Below, one piece after another: positions 1-10,566 of a DNA stretch of 64,000 bases. Source of the DNA: Brevundimonas nasdae (GTDB lineage: Bacteria > Pseudomonadota > Alphaproteobacteria > Caulobacterales > Caulobacteraceae); the NCBI RefSeq assembly GCF_016654005.1, contig NZ_JAEPWN010000009.1:124001-188000 (forward strand). Reading direction: 5' to 3'. Position 1 is the stretch's first letter, and every line of letters starts with the position of its first letter. The translations under genes and the position numbers were made by a program. The notes beneath the pieces are model-generated. The model did not search any database, was not told where the DNA came from, and was given only the letters and a program-made list of their open reading frames with translations.

Positions 1-18
1 TGCTCTTAGCGGGGTCGA

Positions 19-408
19 TTAGACGCGACGACGCTTGGGCGGACGGCAACCATTGTGCGGCATCGGGGTGACGTCGCGGATGGTCGTGATCGTCAGGCCG
101 ACCGACTGCAGAGCGCGCAGAGCCGACTCACGACCGGAACCCGGACCCGAGACGTTCACTTCCAGCGTCTTCACGCCGTGCTCTTGAGCCTTCTTGCCTG
201 CGTCTTCAGCCGCCATCTGGGCCGCATACGGGGTCGACTTACGCGAACCCTTGAAGCCCATGTGACCGGCCGACGACCAGGAAATCGCGTTCCCTTGTGC
301 GTCGGTGATGGTCACCATGGTGTTGTTGAAGCTGGCGTTCACGTGGGCGACGCCCGACGTGATGTTCTTGCGTTCGCGGCGCTTTACGCGACCCGGTTCC
401 TTGGCCAT
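19..408 (-). CDS. rpsK: 30S ribosomal protein S11
   Basis: Small-subunit protein of the 30S platform, next to the Shine-Dalgarno/anti-Shine-Dalgarno helix. The 129-residue product is full length for S11; the family core [18 protein letters not shown] (about residues 19-36) and the basic C-terminal [11 protein letters not shown] are both present. It lies 14 bases downstream of rpsM on the same strand, the usual rpsM-rpsK pair of the alpha operon. rpoA would be expected next, beyond the left edge of the window. Identification is firm. Confidence 0.98.
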   Translation of the reverse strand: MAKEPGRVKRRERKNITSGVAHVNASFNNTMVTITDAQGNAISWSSAGHMGFKGSRKSTPYAAQMAAEDAGKKAQEHGVKTLEVNVSGPGSGRESALRALQSVGLTITTIRDVTPMPHNGCRPPKRRRV

Positions 409-422
409 CGATCAGCTCTCTC

Positions 423-791
423 TTACTTCTTCTTGCCGGCGATCGGCTTGGCCGGACCCTTGCGGGTGCGAGCGTTGGTGTGGGTGCGCTGGCCGCGGAC
501 CGGCAGGCCCTTGCGGTGACGCAGGCCGCGGTAGCAGGCAAGGTCCATCAGACGCTTGATGTTCATCGAGGTCTCGCGGCGCAGGTCGCCCTCAACCGTG
601 TGATCCTTGTCGATCGTTTCGCGGATCGACAGCACTTCGGCGTCCGTCAGCTGGTTCACGCGGCGGGCAGACTCGATGCCCACCTTCTCGGTGATGTCCT
701 TGGCGGCGGCGGGGCCGATGCCATGGATGTACTGAAGCGCGATGAATACGCGCTTGTTGGTCGGGATGTTGACGCCAGCTATACGGGCCAC
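423..791 (-). CDS. rpsM: 30S ribosomal protein S13
   Basis: Head protein of the 30S subunit that contacts the P-site tRNA and the 50S bridge. I chose a GTG start at 789-791, giving 122 residues beginning [10 protein letters not shown] (first residue read as Met); this is where family members begin, and a GGAG-containing ribosome binding site lies about 6 bases upstream. An upstream start at 827 would add 12 residues not seen in the family. The helix-two-turn-helix core [15 protein letters not shown] and the basic C-terminal tail [16 protein letters not shown] are visible. Followed closely by rpsK. Confidence 0.96.
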   Translation of the reverse strand: MARIAGVNIPTNKRVFIALQYIHGIGPAAAKDITEKVGIESARRVNQLTDAEVLSIRETIDKDHTVEGDLRRETSMNIKRLMDLACYRGLRHRKGLPVRGQRTHTNARTRKGPAKPIAGKKK

Positions 792-827
792 GAAATTCTC
801 CAGATACGCGTTAGTCAGACGCAACAA

Positions 828-858
828 ACGCTCCGGTCAACAGACCAGGAGCGTGGCG
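828..858 (-). terminator. Stem-loop between TonB-like gene and rpsM
   Basis: On the minus strand ACGCTCC and GGAGCGT form a stem with an inner GGTC/GACC pairing, followed by a short T-rich run (TTTGTT). It sits just after the spacer downstream of the TonB-like gene and before the rpsM ribosome binding site. The T-run is weak, so it may be a leaky terminator or a leader structure of rpsM rather than a full stop. Confidence 0.35.
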
Positions 859-919
859 CCCTTCGCGGGAAGCCGCCCTTATACATATGATTCACAGGGC
901 GTCAACGTCTTCGGGCTTG

Positions 920-1651
920 TCAGCGCGGCGGACGGCCGAAGTCGACCCCCACCGTGACCCGCTGTCCCTCGACCGGACGGCCGTTCTCGGTCGGCGGCTG
1001 GAAGCGGAAATAGCCCGAGACCTGCAGCCCCGCCGCGCCGAAGCCCATGCCCGCAGGCGTCTCCTCCACCACCCGGCAGGCGTCAAGGCGGCTGTCCAGC
1101 CGGATGATGCATGACAACTCCACACGGCCATAGCGGCTGCGGGCGTTGGCGGGATGCAGGGCGCGGATCTGGCCGATGGTCGGGCCGGTCACGATTCGCG
1201 GTCCGGTCGATCCGCTGCCTGGACCAGATCCGGAGCCCGTGCCGCTTCCGCTCCCCGTCCCCTGCCCGCCCTGGCCGAAACCGGGCTCTGCGGACGGCGC
1301 CGGGGCGATGCCGACGACGGGCGCAGGCTCAGGCGCCTTGACCGGCGGCGCAGGCAGCTCCTGCGGGCGCGGCTTGGGCGGTGGCGGCGGTGTGTGAATA
1401 GTGGCGGGCGCAGCGGGCGCGCCTCCCCCGGCCTTGGGTGCTGGCGGATCCCGAGAGATCGGCGGCGGGGGATCGTAGAGGATGACCTCAAACGGCTGCG
1501 GGTCGATCACCGGCGCGGGCCTGGGGCCCCTCACCTGTCCCAGCAGAAGGAACAGGCCGATCTCTGCTACGGCGACGGCGGTGAATATGCCCGCCATGCG
1601 CCACCGGCGCAGGCGGGACTTATCCGAAAGGCTGGCGGCGCGTTCGGTCAT
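920..1651 (-). CDS. TonB-like proline-rich inner-membrane protein
   Basis: A 243-residue protein with the architecture of TonB-family energy transducers: a short cytoplasmic N-terminus, one membrane helix (about residues 19-40), a proline-rich periplasmic spacer (about 46-110, with PPPPPKPRPQ), a glycine/serine linker (about 122-150) and a compact C-terminal domain (about 155-243) of TonB_C size that contains two cysteines. No ExbB/ExbD or receptor gene is nearby. It lies between adk and rpsM, a place normally free of non-ribosomal genes apart from secY and adk. Function is inferred from layout only; it could equally be a structural envelope protein. ATG start at 1649-1651. Confidence 0.7.
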   Translation of the reverse strand: MTERAASLSDKSRLRRWRMAGIFTAVAVAEIGLFLLLGQVRGPRPAPVIDPQPFEVILYDPPPPISRDPPAPKAGGGAPAAPATIHTPPPPPKPRPQELPAPPVKAPEPAPVVGIAPAPSAEPGFGQGGQGTGSGSGTGSGSGPGSGSTGPRIVTGPTIGQIRALHPANARSRYGRVELSCIIRLDSRLDACRVVEETPAGMGFGAAGLQVSGYFRFQPPTENGRPVEGQRVTVGVDFGRPPR

Positions 1652-1702
1652 CGGACGATCAATGCCCGAAAACGCGCTTCACGCCAAACCTGCGGCTGAA
1701 CG

Positions 1703-2263
1703 TCAGGCCAGCGCCTCATCGATGGCCTTGGCCACCGATTCGATCGAGCCCATGCCGTCGGCCTGGGTCAGCTTGCCCTGCTTCTCATAGTAGGGAAGCA
1801 GCGGGGCGGTGTTGTGGTTGTAGGCTTCCAGACGCACCACGAAGGACTCGGGATTGTCGTCAGGGCGGCCCTGCTCGGCATAGCGTTTGGCGACACGTTC
1901 CAGCAGGGCGGCGTCGTCGACCTTCAGGCGGACCACGGCGTCGATCTGCTTGCCGCGCTTGGCCAGCATGGCGTCCAGCGCCTCAGCCTGGGCCACGGTG
2001 CGGGGGAAGCCGTCGAAGATGGCGCCGCCAGCGGCCTCAGCCTCGTCCAGGCGATCTTCGATCAGGGCGATGACGATCTCGTCGGTGACCAGATCGCCCC
2101 GCGCCAGCACGTCCTTGACCTTAAGTCCCAGTTCCGAGCCCGACGCGATCGCCGCGCGAAGCATGTCGCCGGTGGAGAGCTGGACCATGCCCTTCTCTTC
2201 CACCAGCCGCTTGGCCTGAGTGCCCTTGCCCGCCGCAGGCGGTCCGAACAGGATCAAGTTCAC
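1703..2263 (-). CDS. adk: Adenylate kinase
   Basis: Catalyses ATP + AMP to 2 ADP in the cytoplasm. The 186-residue product is the short, LID-less form common in alphaproteobacteria. Visible are the P-loop GPPAAGKGTQAKRL (about residues 7-20), the AMP-binding STGDMLRAAI segment (about 31-40) and DGFPRTVAQAEAL (about 84-96). The start is GTG at 2261-2263, supported by a GGAGGG ribosome binding site about 7 bases upstream. It follows secY by about 40 bases, the conserved secY-adk linkage. Confidence 0.97.
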   Translation of the reverse strand: MNLILFGPPAAGKGTQAKRLVEEKGMVQLSTGDMLRAAIASGSELGLKVKDVLARGDLVTDEIVIALIEDRLDEAEAAGGAIFDGFPRTVAQAEALDAMLAKRGKQIDAVVRLKVDDAALLERVAKRYAEQGRPDDNPESFVVRLEAYNHNTAPLLPYYEKQGKLTQADGMGSIESVAKAIDEALA

Positions 2264-2304
2264 GCTTTAAGCCCTCCCCTAGGCTTGGTCTTCAAGGTTT
2301 AGTC

Positions 2305-3684
<1,380 letters not shown>

Positions 3685-3814
3685 TTATGCGTCCCCACGA
3701 CTGAGAGAGTCGTCAGATAGGCGGAAAGCGGCCCTCATGCGAGAGCCGCTTCCGTTCTTTCGTCGTCGCAGGTGTAATCAGGTCACGACCTAATCGCCGC
3801 AACGACGGGTTTGC

Positions 3815-4408
3815 TTATGCTTTGGCGGCCGTACGCTTGGCGCGAGCCGAGATCTTGTTCTCGTCGCCACGCGGCGCCTTGGGAGCCGGAGCCTTGCCCT
3901 TGGCGGCGTTGCGCTTCTCGACGCGGGCAGCAGCCTTGGCTTCCGCAGCGATGCGCTCTTGCACCACGGTGCCGCCAGCGGCTTCGATGGCCTTGATGGC
4001 GCCCGAGGTGGCCGACCACACGACCAGGTTCAGGGCTTGCTTCAGCTCGCCCGTGCCCAGCAGACGCACGCCGTCCTTGACGCGACGGATCACGCCGGCG
4101 GCGACCAGGGCGTCGCCCTTCAGTTCCGACTTGGCGTCCAGCTTGCCGGCGTCGATGGCGTCTTGCAGGCGCCACAGGTTCACTTCAGCCAGCTTCAGCG
4201 CGTTCGGGTTGTTGAAGCCGCGCTTGGGCATACGCATGTACAGCGGCATTTGACCGCCTTCGAAGCCCAGCAGGCTGACGCCCGTACGCGACTTCTGACC
4301 CTTGACGCCACGGCCAGCGGTCTTGCCCTTGCCCGAGCCCGGGCCACGGCCGACGCGCATGCGCTTCTTGTGTGCGCCTTCGTTGTCGCGGATTTCGTTC
4401 AGTTTCAT
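3815..4408 (-). CDS. rplO: 50S ribosomal protein L15, with extended C-terminus
   Basis: Large-subunit protein that binds 23S rRNA late in assembly. The start is ATG at 4406-4408 ([16 protein letters not shown]), where family members begin; the longer frame up to 4444 has no family support. The basic glycine-rich N-terminus ([17 protein letters not shown]) is typical. At 197 residues it is longer than the usual 145-160; the excess is a lysine/alanine-rich tail from about residue 150. A strong stem-loop lies just upstream, between it and rpmD. Confidence 0.96.
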   Translation of the reverse strand: MKLNEIRDNEGAHKKRMRVGRGPGSGKGKTAGRGVKGQKSRTGVSLLGFEGGQMPLYMRMPKRGFNNPNALKLAEVNLWRLQDAIDAGKLDAKSELKGDALVAAGVIRRVKDGVRLLGTGELKQALNLVVWSATSGAIKAIEAAGGTVVQERIAAEAKAAARVEKRNAAKGKAPAPKAPRGDENKISARAKRTAAKA

Positions 4409-4464
4409 ATGCCTGATCCTTTCGGGTGCTAGCGCCCGGAACATTCGTCCGGACTCGGCGGTGA

Positions 4465-4497
4465 AAAAATGAAGGGCCGCTTCTAGGCGGCCCTTCG
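4465..4497 (-). terminator. Terminator-like hairpin between rpmD and rplO
   Basis: On the minus strand AAGGGCCGC and GCGGCCCTT form a nine-base stem with a six-base loop, followed by CATTTTTTC. This has the look of a rho-independent terminator inside the spc operon, downstream of rpmD and upstream of rplO-secY-adk. A second GC-rich stem (GCCCTC/GAGGGC, about 4519-4545) lies just before it. It may attenuate rather than stop transcription. Confidence 0.6.
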
Positions 4498-4552
4498 GGT
4501 ATCTGCAAGTGCAGAAACGCCCTCCCCCGGTTTCAGGAGAGGGCGCAACCGC

Positions 4553-4741
4553 TTACTTTTCGACGATCTCGGTAAGGTGGGCGACCTTTGCGATCATCCC
4601 ACGAACCGAAGGCGTGTCTTCCAGCGTGGATTCGCGACCCAGGCGGTTCAGACCCAGGCCCACCAGGGTGGCGCGCTGGTCGTTCTTGCGGCGGATCGGC
4701 GAACCGGTCTGCTTGATGGTGACAGTCTTCTTCTCAGCCAT
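4553..4741 (-). CDS. rpmD: 50S ribosomal protein L30
   Basis: Small large-subunit protein, 62 residues, which is typical length. The family pattern [20 protein letters not shown] followed by LNRLGR and the C-terminal [11 protein letters not shown] are present. ATG at 4739-4741, two bases after the rpsE stop codon, which suggests translational coupling with rpsE. Confidence 0.96.
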   Translation of the reverse strand: MAEKKTVTIKQTGSPIRRKNDQRATLVGLGLNRLGRESTLEDTPSVRGMIAKVAHLTEIVEK

Positions 4742-4743
4742 GA

Positions 4744-5352
4744 TCAGGACTCCACAGCTTCAGGCGTCGATGCGCCGTCGTTGCGACGGCCCATCAGATC
4801 CGCGACCTTCTTGCCGCGCTTGGACGCGACTTGACGGGGCGAGGACTGGACCTTCAGTGCTTCGAACGTAGCACGGATCATGTTGTAGGGGTTCGACGAG
4901 CCGGTCGACTTGCCCACGACGTCTTGAACGCCGAGGGTTTCGAGGACCGCACGCATCGGACCGCCTGCGATGACGCCGGTGCCGGGAGGGGCAGCGCGCA
5001 TCATGATCTTGCCGGCGCCCCAACGGCCGTTGCCGTCGTGGTGCAGGGTGCGGTTCTCGCGAAGCGGAACGCGGATCATCGTCTTCTTGGCTTCTTCAGT
5101 CGCCTTGCGGATGGCTTCCGGCACTTCACGCGCCTTGCCGTGACCGAAGCCGACCCGACCCTTGCCGTCGCCGACAACCATCAGAGCGGCGAACGAGAAA
5201 CGACGTCCGCCCTTAACGGTGGCCGCAACGCGGTTGATGTGCACCAGCTTTTCGACGATGTCCGAATCCGGACCGTCGACAGCGGGAGCGTTGCGATTGT
5301 CACGACGGTTGCGATCGTTGCCGCCGCCGCCGCGCTGGGGTTGATGCGCCAT
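4744..5352 (-). CDS. rpsE: 30S ribosomal protein S5
   Basis: Small-subunit protein at the mRNA entry and decoding side. 202 residues: a poorly conserved Asn/Arg-rich N-terminus (about 1-28), the double-stranded RNA-binding domain beginning [18 protein letters not shown], the loop [18 protein letters not shown] and the C-terminal [15 protein letters not shown] segment. It sits between rplR and rpmD as in the spc operon. Confidence 0.97.
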   Translation of the reverse strand: MAHQPQRGGGGNDRNRRDNRNAPAVDGPDSDIVEKLVHINRVAATVKGGRRFSFAALMVVGDGKGRVGFGHGKAREVPEAIRKATEEAKKTMIRVPLRENRTLHHDGNGRWGAGKIMMRAAPPGTGVIAGGPMRAVLETLGVQDVVGKSTGSSNPYNMIRATFEALKVQSSPRQVASKRGKKVADLMGRRNDGASTPEAVES

Positions 5353-5364
5353 GCTTCGCGTCCC

Positions 5365-5721
5365 TTAGAAGTTCAGGCCGGCTTCGCGCGCGGCTTCCGC
5401 CAGCGCCTTCACCCGTCCATGATAGATGTACTCGCCACGGTCGAAGACGACGTCCTTGACGCCCTTCTCGATGGCGCGCTCGGCGATCAGCTTGCCGATT
5501 GCAGCGGCAGCAGCGGTGTCCGAACCCTTCTTGCCGCGGCCGCCTTCCAGCGACGAGGCAGAAGCGACGGTCACGCCCTGGGCGTCGTCGATGATCTGGG
5601 CCGAGATGTTCTTGTCCGAACGGTACACCGACAGACGCAGACGACCGTTGGCGACGGCCTTCAGGCGGCGACGAGTGCGCTCCGAGCGGCGCTTGGCTTG
5701 TTGTCGAAGAGAAAGAGCCAT
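5365..5721 (-). CDS. rplR: 50S ribosomal protein L18
   Basis: Binds 5S rRNA with L5 and L25 in the central protuberance. 118 residues, normal length; the basic N-terminus [16 protein letters not shown] and the core [20 protein letters not shown] and [20 protein letters not shown] are diagnostic. Twelve bases upstream of rpsE and three bases downstream of rplF. Confidence 0.97.
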   Translation of the reverse strand: MALSLRQQAKRRSERTRRRLKAVANGRLRLSVYRSDKNISAQIIDDAQGVTVASASSLEGGRGKKGSDTAAAAAIGKLIAERAIEKGVKDVVFDRGEYIYHGRVKALAEAAREAGLNF

Positions 5722-5724
5722 GAC

Positions 5725-6258
5725 TTACTTCTTCTTGCCTTCCTTGCGACGCACGGTCTCGCCGGCGTAACGGACGCCCTTGCCCTTGTAAGGCTCAGGC
5801 GGACGCAGCTTGCGGATGACTGCGGCGATCTCACCGACAGCCTGCTTGTCCGAGCCCGAGATCTTGATCTCGGTCTGCTTCGGCACGGCGAAGGTGACGC
5901 CTGCGGGCGGGTCGATGTCCACGTCGTGCGAGAAGCCGAGCTGCAGCGACAGGGCGTTGCCCTTCATCGCAGCGCGGTAACCCACGCCGACCAGTTCAAG
6001 CGACTTCTCGAAGCCCGAAGTGACGCCGACGACCATGTTGTCGACCAGCGTGCGCGACAGACCCCACATCGCGCGAGCGCGGGCGGTGTCCGAGCGCGGG
6101 GTCAGCGACAGTTCGTCGCCTTCCTGCTTGATCTCGATCTCTTCGGCGACGGTCCAGGAGCGTTCGCCCTTCGGACCCTTCACGGTGACGTTCTGGCCGT
6201 CGAGCGTGATGGTCACGCCCTTCGGCACTGAGATGGTTTTCTTGCCAATACGGGACAT
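5725..6258 (-). CDS. rplF: 50S ribosomal protein L6
   Basis: Large-subunit protein near the GTPase-associated region and the sarcin-ricin loop. 177 residues, full length, starting [15 protein letters not shown]; two alpha-L domains are expected and the C-terminal signature [14 protein letters not shown] is present (about residues 154-167). One base separates its start from the rpsH stop, consistent with coupling. Confidence 0.97.
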   Translation of the reverse strand: MSRIGKKTISVPKGVTITLDGQNVTVKGPKGERSWTVAEEIEIKQEGDELSLTPRSDTARARAMWGLSRTLVDNMVVGVTSGFEKSLELVGVGYRAAMKGNALSLQLGFSHDVDIDPPAGVTFAVPKQTEIKISGSDKQAVGEIAAVIRKLRPPEPYKGKGVRYAGETVRRKEGKKK

Positions 6259-6259
6259 A

Positions 6260-6658
6260 TCAGTAGACCCTGCAGAGGACTTCGCCGCCGACGTTGGCGT
6301 CGCGCGCAGAAGCGTCAGACATGACGCCCTTCGAAGTCGAGAGGATCGAGATGCCGAGGCCGTTCTTGACGGGCTTCAGATCGCCGATCGCGGAGTAGAC
6401 GCGGCGGCCCGGCTTGGACACGCGTGCGATCTCGGCGATGACGGGCTGTCCGTCGAAGTACTTCAGCTCGATCTCGAACTGCGGAAACTCACCCGGGTTC
6501 TGAACCAGGTTGTAGCCGCGGATGTAGCCTTCGTCCTGCAGCACGTCGAGGACGCGCTGGCGCAGACGGGAAGCGGGGGTCAGCACCTTGGAACGCTTGC
6601 GGGTCGCCGCGTTCTTGATGCGAGCGATCATGTCGCTCAGGGGATCGTTGATCATCAT
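6260..6658 (-). CDS. rpsH: 30S ribosomal protein S8
   Basis: Primary 16S rRNA-binding protein of the platform and, in enterobacteria, the repressor of the spc operon. 132 residues with the start [13 protein letters not shown] and the C-terminal [20 protein letters not shown] block. Two consecutive ATG codons (6656-6658 and 6653-6655) are possible starts; a GGGGAG site lies about nine bases before the first. Confidence 0.96.
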   Translation of the reverse strand: MMINDPLSDMIARIKNAATRKRSKVLTPASRLRQRVLDVLQDEGYIRGYNLVQNPGEFPQFEIELKYFDGQPVIAEIARVSKPGRRVYSAIGDLKPVKNGLGISILSTSKGVMSDASARDANVGGEVLCRVY

Positions 6659-6673
6659 GTCTGTTCGCTCCCC

Positions 6674-6979
6674 TTACCAGCTGGACTTGGTCAGGCCAGG
6701 GATCTGGCCCTGGTTGCCGAGTTCACGCAGCGCAATCCGGCTCATCTTGAGCTTGCGGTAGAACGCACGCGGACGACCCGTCACTTCGCAACGGTTGCGA
6801 ATGCGGCTCGGCGCGGAGTTGCGCGGCAGTTCCGCCAGCTTGAGGCGAGCGTCGAAACGCTCCTCAAGCGGCAGGCTCTCGTCGTTGGCGGTCGCCTTGA
6901 GGGCGGCGCGCTTTGCGGCATACTTCGCAACCAGAGCCTTGACGGCTTCGTTGCGGTTTACGGCGCTCTTTTTAGCCAT
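6674..6979 (-). CDS. rpsN: 30S ribosomal protein S14
   Basis: Head protein of the 30S subunit. The 101-residue product is the long, zinc-free form: the region around [20 protein letters not shown] has only one of the cysteines that the short zinc form would need. The C-terminal [19 protein letters not shown] is the family signature. Position between rplE and rpsH is standard. Confidence 0.97.
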   Translation of the reverse strand: MAKKSAVNRNEAVKALVAKYAAKRAALKATANDESLPLEERFDARLKLAELPRNSAPSRIRNRCEVTGRPRAFYRKLKMSRIALRELGNQGQIPGLTKSSW

Positions 6980-6998
6980 TGTTCTCTTCCCTTCCCGC

Positions 6999-7559
6999 TC
7001 AGTTCTTCACGAACGGGAACTTGAACTCGGTGAGGAGAGCCTTGGCTTCCTCATCGGTCTTGGCCGTGGTGCAAACGACAATGTCCATGCCCCACATCTG
7101 GTCGATCTGGTCGTAGTTGATCTCAGGGAACACGATGTGCTCCTTCAGACCCGTGGCGTAGTTGCCGCGACCGTCAAACGAAGTGCCCTTCAGGCCGCGG
7201 AAATCCTTCACGCGCGGCAGCGCGATCGTGATGAACCGGTCCAGGAACTCATACATCTGGTCGCCGCGCAGCGTAACCTTGCCGCCGATGACCATGCCTT
7301 CACGCAGCTTGAAGCCGGCGATCGAGTTGCGAGCCTTGGTGGCGACAGCCTTCTGACCAGCGATAGCCGTCAGGTCCTTGAGGGCGGCGTTCGCCTTCTT
7401 GGAGTCAGCAACCGCTTCGCCGATGCCCATGTTCAGGACGATCTTGTCCAGCTTGGGGATCTGCATCTCGTTGGTGTAGCCGAACTTCGTCTTCAGTTCC
7501 GCACGGATGCGGGCCTGATAGTCGGACTTGAGGCGCGGGGTGTACTTTTCGGTAGCCAT
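6999..7559 (-). CDS. rplE: 50S ribosomal protein L5
   Basis: 5S rRNA-binding protein of the central protuberance that also contacts P-site tRNA. 186 residues; [18 protein letters not shown], the [20 protein letters not shown] segment and the phosphate-binding [20 protein letters not shown] are visible. Its ATG overlaps the rplX stop by one base (TGATG), a sign of coupling. Confidence 0.97.
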   Translation of the reverse strand: MATEKYTPRLKSDYQARIRAELKTKFGYTNEMQIPKLDKIVLNMGIGEAVADSKKANAALKDLTAIAGQKAVATKARNSIAGFKLREGMVIGGKVTLRGDQMYEFLDRFITIALPRVKDFRGLKGTSFDGRGNYATGLKEHIVFPEINYDQIDQMWGMDIVVCTTAKTDEEAKALLTEFKFPFVKN

Positions 7560-7867
7560 CAGATGACGTCTCCCGTCGTCTTGGCGATGCGGACCTTCTT
7601 GTCCCCATCGATCTTGAAGCCGACGCGGGTCGCCTTGCCGTTGGCGTCGGCGATTGCGACGTTCGACAGGTGAAGCGAGGCTTCCTTGTTCTTGATGCCG
7701 CCTTGCGGGTCAGCCTGGCTCGGGCGCGTGTGGCGCTGAACCATGTTGACGCCCTGGACGAGAACGCGGTTTTCGGTGGGCAGGACCTTCAGCACGGAAC
7801 CCGTGCGGCCCTTGTCCTTGCCGGTCAGGACGACGACGCGGTCGCCCTTTTTGATCTTGGCGGCCAT
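7559..7867 (-). CDS. rplX: 50S ribosomal protein L24
   Basis: Early-assembly large-subunit protein at the tunnel exit. 102 residues with an N-terminal KOW motif ([20 protein letters not shown], about residues 6-25) and the [20 protein letters not shown] block. It lies one base downstream of rplN and overlaps rplE by one base. Confidence 0.97.
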   Translation of the reverse strand: MAAKIKKGDRVVVLTGKDKGRTGSVLKVLPTENRVLVQGVNMVQRHTRPSQADPQGGIKNKEASLHLSNVAIADANGKATRVGFKIDGDKKVRIAKTTGDVI

Positions 7868-7868
7868 A

Positions 7869-8237
7869 TTACAGGACCTCCGGAGCCAGCGAGATGATCT
7901 TCATGTGGTTCTTGGCGCGCAGTTCGCGAGGAACAGGGCCGAAGATCCGCGTGCCGACCGGCTCGTTTTGCTTGTTGACGATGACCGCAGCCGACTTGTC
8001 GAAGCGGATGACAGAGCCGTCCTTGCGTTGGATGTCCTTGGCGGTGCGCACGACGATGGCGCGAACGACGTCGCCCTTCTTCACGCGGCCACGCGGGATG
8101 GCTTCCTTCACGGACGCGACGATTGTGTCGCCGATCGAGGCGTAGCGGCGCTTGGAGCCGCCCAACACCTTGATGCACATGACCCGGCGGGCGCCCGAGT
8201 TATCGGCCACTTCCAGGTTAGTTTGCATCTGGATCAT
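7869..8237 (-). CDS. rplN: 50S ribosomal protein L14
   Basis: Large-subunit protein forming an intersubunit bridge and the docking site of the silencing factor RsfS. 122 residues, typical; [20 protein letters not shown] at the start and [23 protein letters not shown] at the end are signature sequences. Confidence 0.98.
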   Translation of the reverse strand: MIQMQTNLEVADNSGARRVMCIKVLGGSKRRYASIGDTIVASVKEAIPRGRVKKGDVVRAIVVRTAKDIQRKDGSVIRFDKSAAVIVNKQNEPVGTRIFGPVPRELRAKNHMKIISLAPEVL

Positions 8238-8255
8238 AAGATCAGATCCTTCTGA

Positions 8256-8498
8256 TTACGATGCGGAGGCGTTGGAAAGGACTTCCCAACGCTTCAGCTT
8301 GGACTTGGGGGCGCACTCGACGATGCGAGCGATGTCGCCGACCTTGAGCGCGTTGGCTTCGTCGTGCGCGTGGTACTTCTTGGAGGACCGGACAGTCTTC
8401 TTCAGAAGCGGGTGGAGCAGCGTGCGCTCCACCTTCACGACGACAGTCTTTTCGCCCTTGTCGGACACGACCACGCCTTCGAGAATTCGCTTGGGCAT
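8256..8498 (-). CDS. rpsQ: 30S ribosomal protein S17
   Basis: Primary 16S-binding protein with an OB fold. The start is ATG at 8496-8498 ([17 protein letters not shown]), giving 80 residues; a longer frame reaching 8573 runs through the rpmC coding end and has no family support. The conserved [19 protein letters not shown] segment and the late RWEVL are present. Confidence 0.96.
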   Translation of the reverse strand: MPKRILEGVVVSDKGEKTVVVKVERTLLHPLLKKTVRSSKKYHAHDEANALKVGDIARIVECAPKSKLKRWEVLSNASAS

Positions 8499-8508
8499 AT
8501 TCGTTTCC

Positions 8509-8706
8509 TTACGAGGCCGCACGCTTCTCGCGCAGAAGCGTCGAGATGCGAGCGATGTCTTTGCGCACTTCACCCACGCGGTGGGTTTTCTCCATTTGGC
8601 CAGTGGCCGCCTGGAAGCGCAGGTTGAACTGTTCCTTCTTGAGCTTCAGAAGCTCGTCGGCCAGTTGGTCGTTGGTTTGCGACCGCAGATCAGCAATCTT
8701 GGTCAT
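8509..8706 (-). CDS. rpmC: 50S ribosomal protein L29
   Basis: Small helical protein at the tunnel exit near the trigger-factor docking site. 65 residues, with the helical hairpin [20 protein letters not shown] and the [17 protein letters not shown] helix. Its start codon overlaps the stop of rplP by one base. Confidence 0.96.
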   Translation of the reverse strand: MTKIADLRSQTNDQLADELLKLKKEQFNLRFQAATGQMEKTHRVGEVRKDIARISTLLREKRAAS

Positions 8707-9143
8707 TAGGCTGCTTGCTCCGTGACGATGCCGGCATCCAGGCGGGTGACCACCTTGGTGCGGACCGGCAGCTTGGCGGCGCCGAGACGCAGCGCTTCAC
8801 GAGCCACATCGTCCGGCACGCCGTCGATTTCGAACATGATGCGGCCCGGAGCCACGCGAGCGGCCCAATGGTCCACAGCGCCCTTGCCCTTACCCATCCG
8901 GACTTCGGCCGGCTTGCCCGTGACGGGCAGGTCGGGGAAGACGCGGATCCAGACGCGGCCCTGACGCTTCATCTGGCGAGTGATCGCGCGGCGGGCCGCT
9001 TCGATCTGACGCGCGGTGATGCGCTCGGGTTCCATGGTCTTCAGGCCGTAGGAGCCGAAGTTCAGCGAGAAGCCGCCCTTGGCCGAGCCGTGAATCCGGC
9101 CCTTGAAGGCCTTGCGGTACTTGGTCTTCTTCGGTTGCAACAT
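8706..9143 (-). CDS. rplP: 50S ribosomal protein L16
   Basis: Large-subunit protein that helps shape the A site and peptidyl-transferase centre. 145 residues; [19 protein letters not shown], the region [20 protein letters not shown] and the [20 protein letters not shown] segment are diagnostic. Overlaps rpmC by one base and follows rpsC by three bases. Confidence 0.98.
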   Translation of the reverse strand: MLQPKKTKYRKAFKGRIHGSAKGGFSLNFGSYGLKTMEPERITARQIEAARRAITRQMKRQGRVWIRVFPDLPVTGKPAEVRMGKGKGAVDHWAARVAPGRIMFEIDGVPDDVAREALRLGAAKLPVRTKVVTRLDAGIVTEQAA

Positions 9144-9146
9144 GAC

Positions 9147-9902
9147 TTAGTTCTCACGTCCCCGGTCGCGACGCGGACCGCGGTCGCCACGGGGGCCGCC
9201 GCGTTCGCGGCCTTCGTTCGAGGAAGGACCCGAGGCTTCCTGGGCCCAACGCTTGTCCTGGGCCATCGGGTCGTGCTCGAGCACTTCACCCTTAAACACC
9301 CAGACCTTCACGCCGATGATGCCGTAGGTCGTCTTGGCTTCATAGAAGCCGTAGTCGATGTCGGCGCGCAGGGTGTGAAGCGGCACGCGGCCTTCGCGGT
9401 ACCATTCCATGCGAGCGATTTCGGCGCCGCCGAGGCGACCCGAGACGTTCATCCGGATGCCCTTGGCGCCCAGACGCATGGCCGACTGCATCGAACGCTT
9501 CATGGCGCGACGGAAGGCCACGCGGCGTTCCAGTTGTTGCGCGATGTTTTCAGCGATCAGCTGCGCATCGGTTTCCGGCTTGCGGACTTCGATGATGTTC
9601 AGGTGAACTTCACCTTCGGTGCGCGCCGAGATGTCCTTGCGGAGCTTCTCGATGTCAGCGCCCTTCTTGCCGATCACGACACCCGGACGGGCGGCGTAGA
9701 TGGTGATGCGGCACTTCTTGTGCGGGCGCTCGATGATGATGCGCGACACGCCGGCGGCGGCCAGGCGTTCCTTCAGCCACTCGCGCAGCTTCAGGTCCTG
9801 GTGCAGCAGGCGGGCGTAGTCTGCGCCGCCGGCGAACCAGCGGCTGTCCCACGTGCGGTTTACGCCGAGGCGCAGACCGACCGGATTGATTTTCTGTCCC
9901 AT
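9147..9902 (-). CDS. rpsC: 30S ribosomal protein S3
   Basis: Head protein at the mRNA entry tunnel with helicase activity. 251 residues: [19 protein letters not shown] at the N-terminus, a type II KH domain ([18 protein letters not shown], about residues 74-91) and the C-terminal domain with [20 protein letters not shown]. The last about 25 residues are a basic Arg/Gly/Asp-rich tail ([15 protein letters not shown]), longer than in enterobacteria. Overlaps the rplV stop by one base. Confidence 0.97.
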   Translation of the reverse strand: MGQKINPVGLRLGVNRTWDSRWFAGGADYARLLHQDLKLREWLKERLAAAGVSRIIIERPHKKCRITIYAARPGVVIGKKGADIEKLRKDISARTEGEVHLNIIEVRKPETDAQLIAENIAQQLERRVAFRRAMKRSMQSAMRLGAKGIRMNVSGRLGGAEIARMEWYREGRVPLHTLRADIDYGFYEAKTTYGIIGVKVWVFKGEVLEHDPMAQDKRWAQEASGPSSNEGRERGGPRGDRGPRRDRGREN

Positions 9903-10282
9903 CAGGCGGCCTCGCCGGCTTCACGGACCACGATCGTGATCTCGCTGAACGGTTTCAGGATGCGCGACGAGCGACCACGAGCGCGGCTCGCGAAACGCTT
10001 CATCACCAGGTTCTTGCCCACGAAGGCCTCGGCGACAACCAGGTTGTCGATGTCGAGGTTGTGGTTGTTTTCGGCGTTGGAGACGGCCGAATACAGGACC
10101 TTGCGGACGTCGCCAGCGATGCGCTTCCGGCTGAATTCCAGCTCGTTCAGCGCCTTCTGGACCGGCATGCCGCGGATCGAAGCAGCAACCAGGTTCAGCT
10201 TTTGCGGGCTGATGCGCACGTTGACCAGCTTGGCGCGGGCCTCGGTCGGGGCGACCCGACGGGTGTTCTTGGTCTGGGCCAT
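9902..10282 (-). CDS. rplV: 50S ribosomal protein L22
   Basis: Globular domain at the tunnel exit with a beta hairpin that lines the exit tunnel. 126 residues; [20 protein letters not shown] and the C-terminal [20 protein letters not shown], including the loop tip, match the family. Standard rpsS-rplV-rpsC order. Confidence 0.97.
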   Translation of the reverse strand: MAQTKNTRRVAPTEARAKLVNVRISPQKLNLVAASIRGMPVQKALNELEFSRKRIAGDVRKVLYSAVSNAENNHNLDIDNLVVAEAFVGKNLVMKRFASRARGRSSRILKPFSEITIVVREAGEAA

Positions 10283-10285
10283 CGG

Positions 10286-10564
10286 TTACTTCCTTTTGGC
10301 CTTCTTGTCCGCCGCGTGACCCGGGAAGTTCCGGGTCGGGGCGAACTCGCCGAACTTCATGCCGACCATCTCTTCCGAGACCGACACGGGAACGTGCTTC
10401 TGACCGTTATGGACGCCGAACGTCAGACCGACGAACTGCGGCAGGATGGTGGAACGACGCGACCAGGTCTTGATCACATCCTTGCGGCCCGACGATTGAA
10501 CGGCGTCGGCCTTCTTGAGCAGATACCCGTCGACAAACGGGCCTTTCCAGGAGGAGCGGGCCAT
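10286..10564 (-). CDS. rpsS: 30S ribosomal protein S19
   Basis: Head protein that forms a complex with S13 and contacts the A-site tRNA. 92 residues; [40 protein letters not shown] and [14 protein letters not shown] are unmistakable. Lies two bases downstream of rplB. Confidence 0.98.
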   Translation of the reverse strand: MARSSWKGPFVDGYLLKKADAVQSSGRKDVIKTWSRRSTILPQFVGLTFGVHNGQKHVPVSVSEEMVGMKFGEFAPTRNFPGHAADKKAKRK

Positions 10565-10566
10565 TC

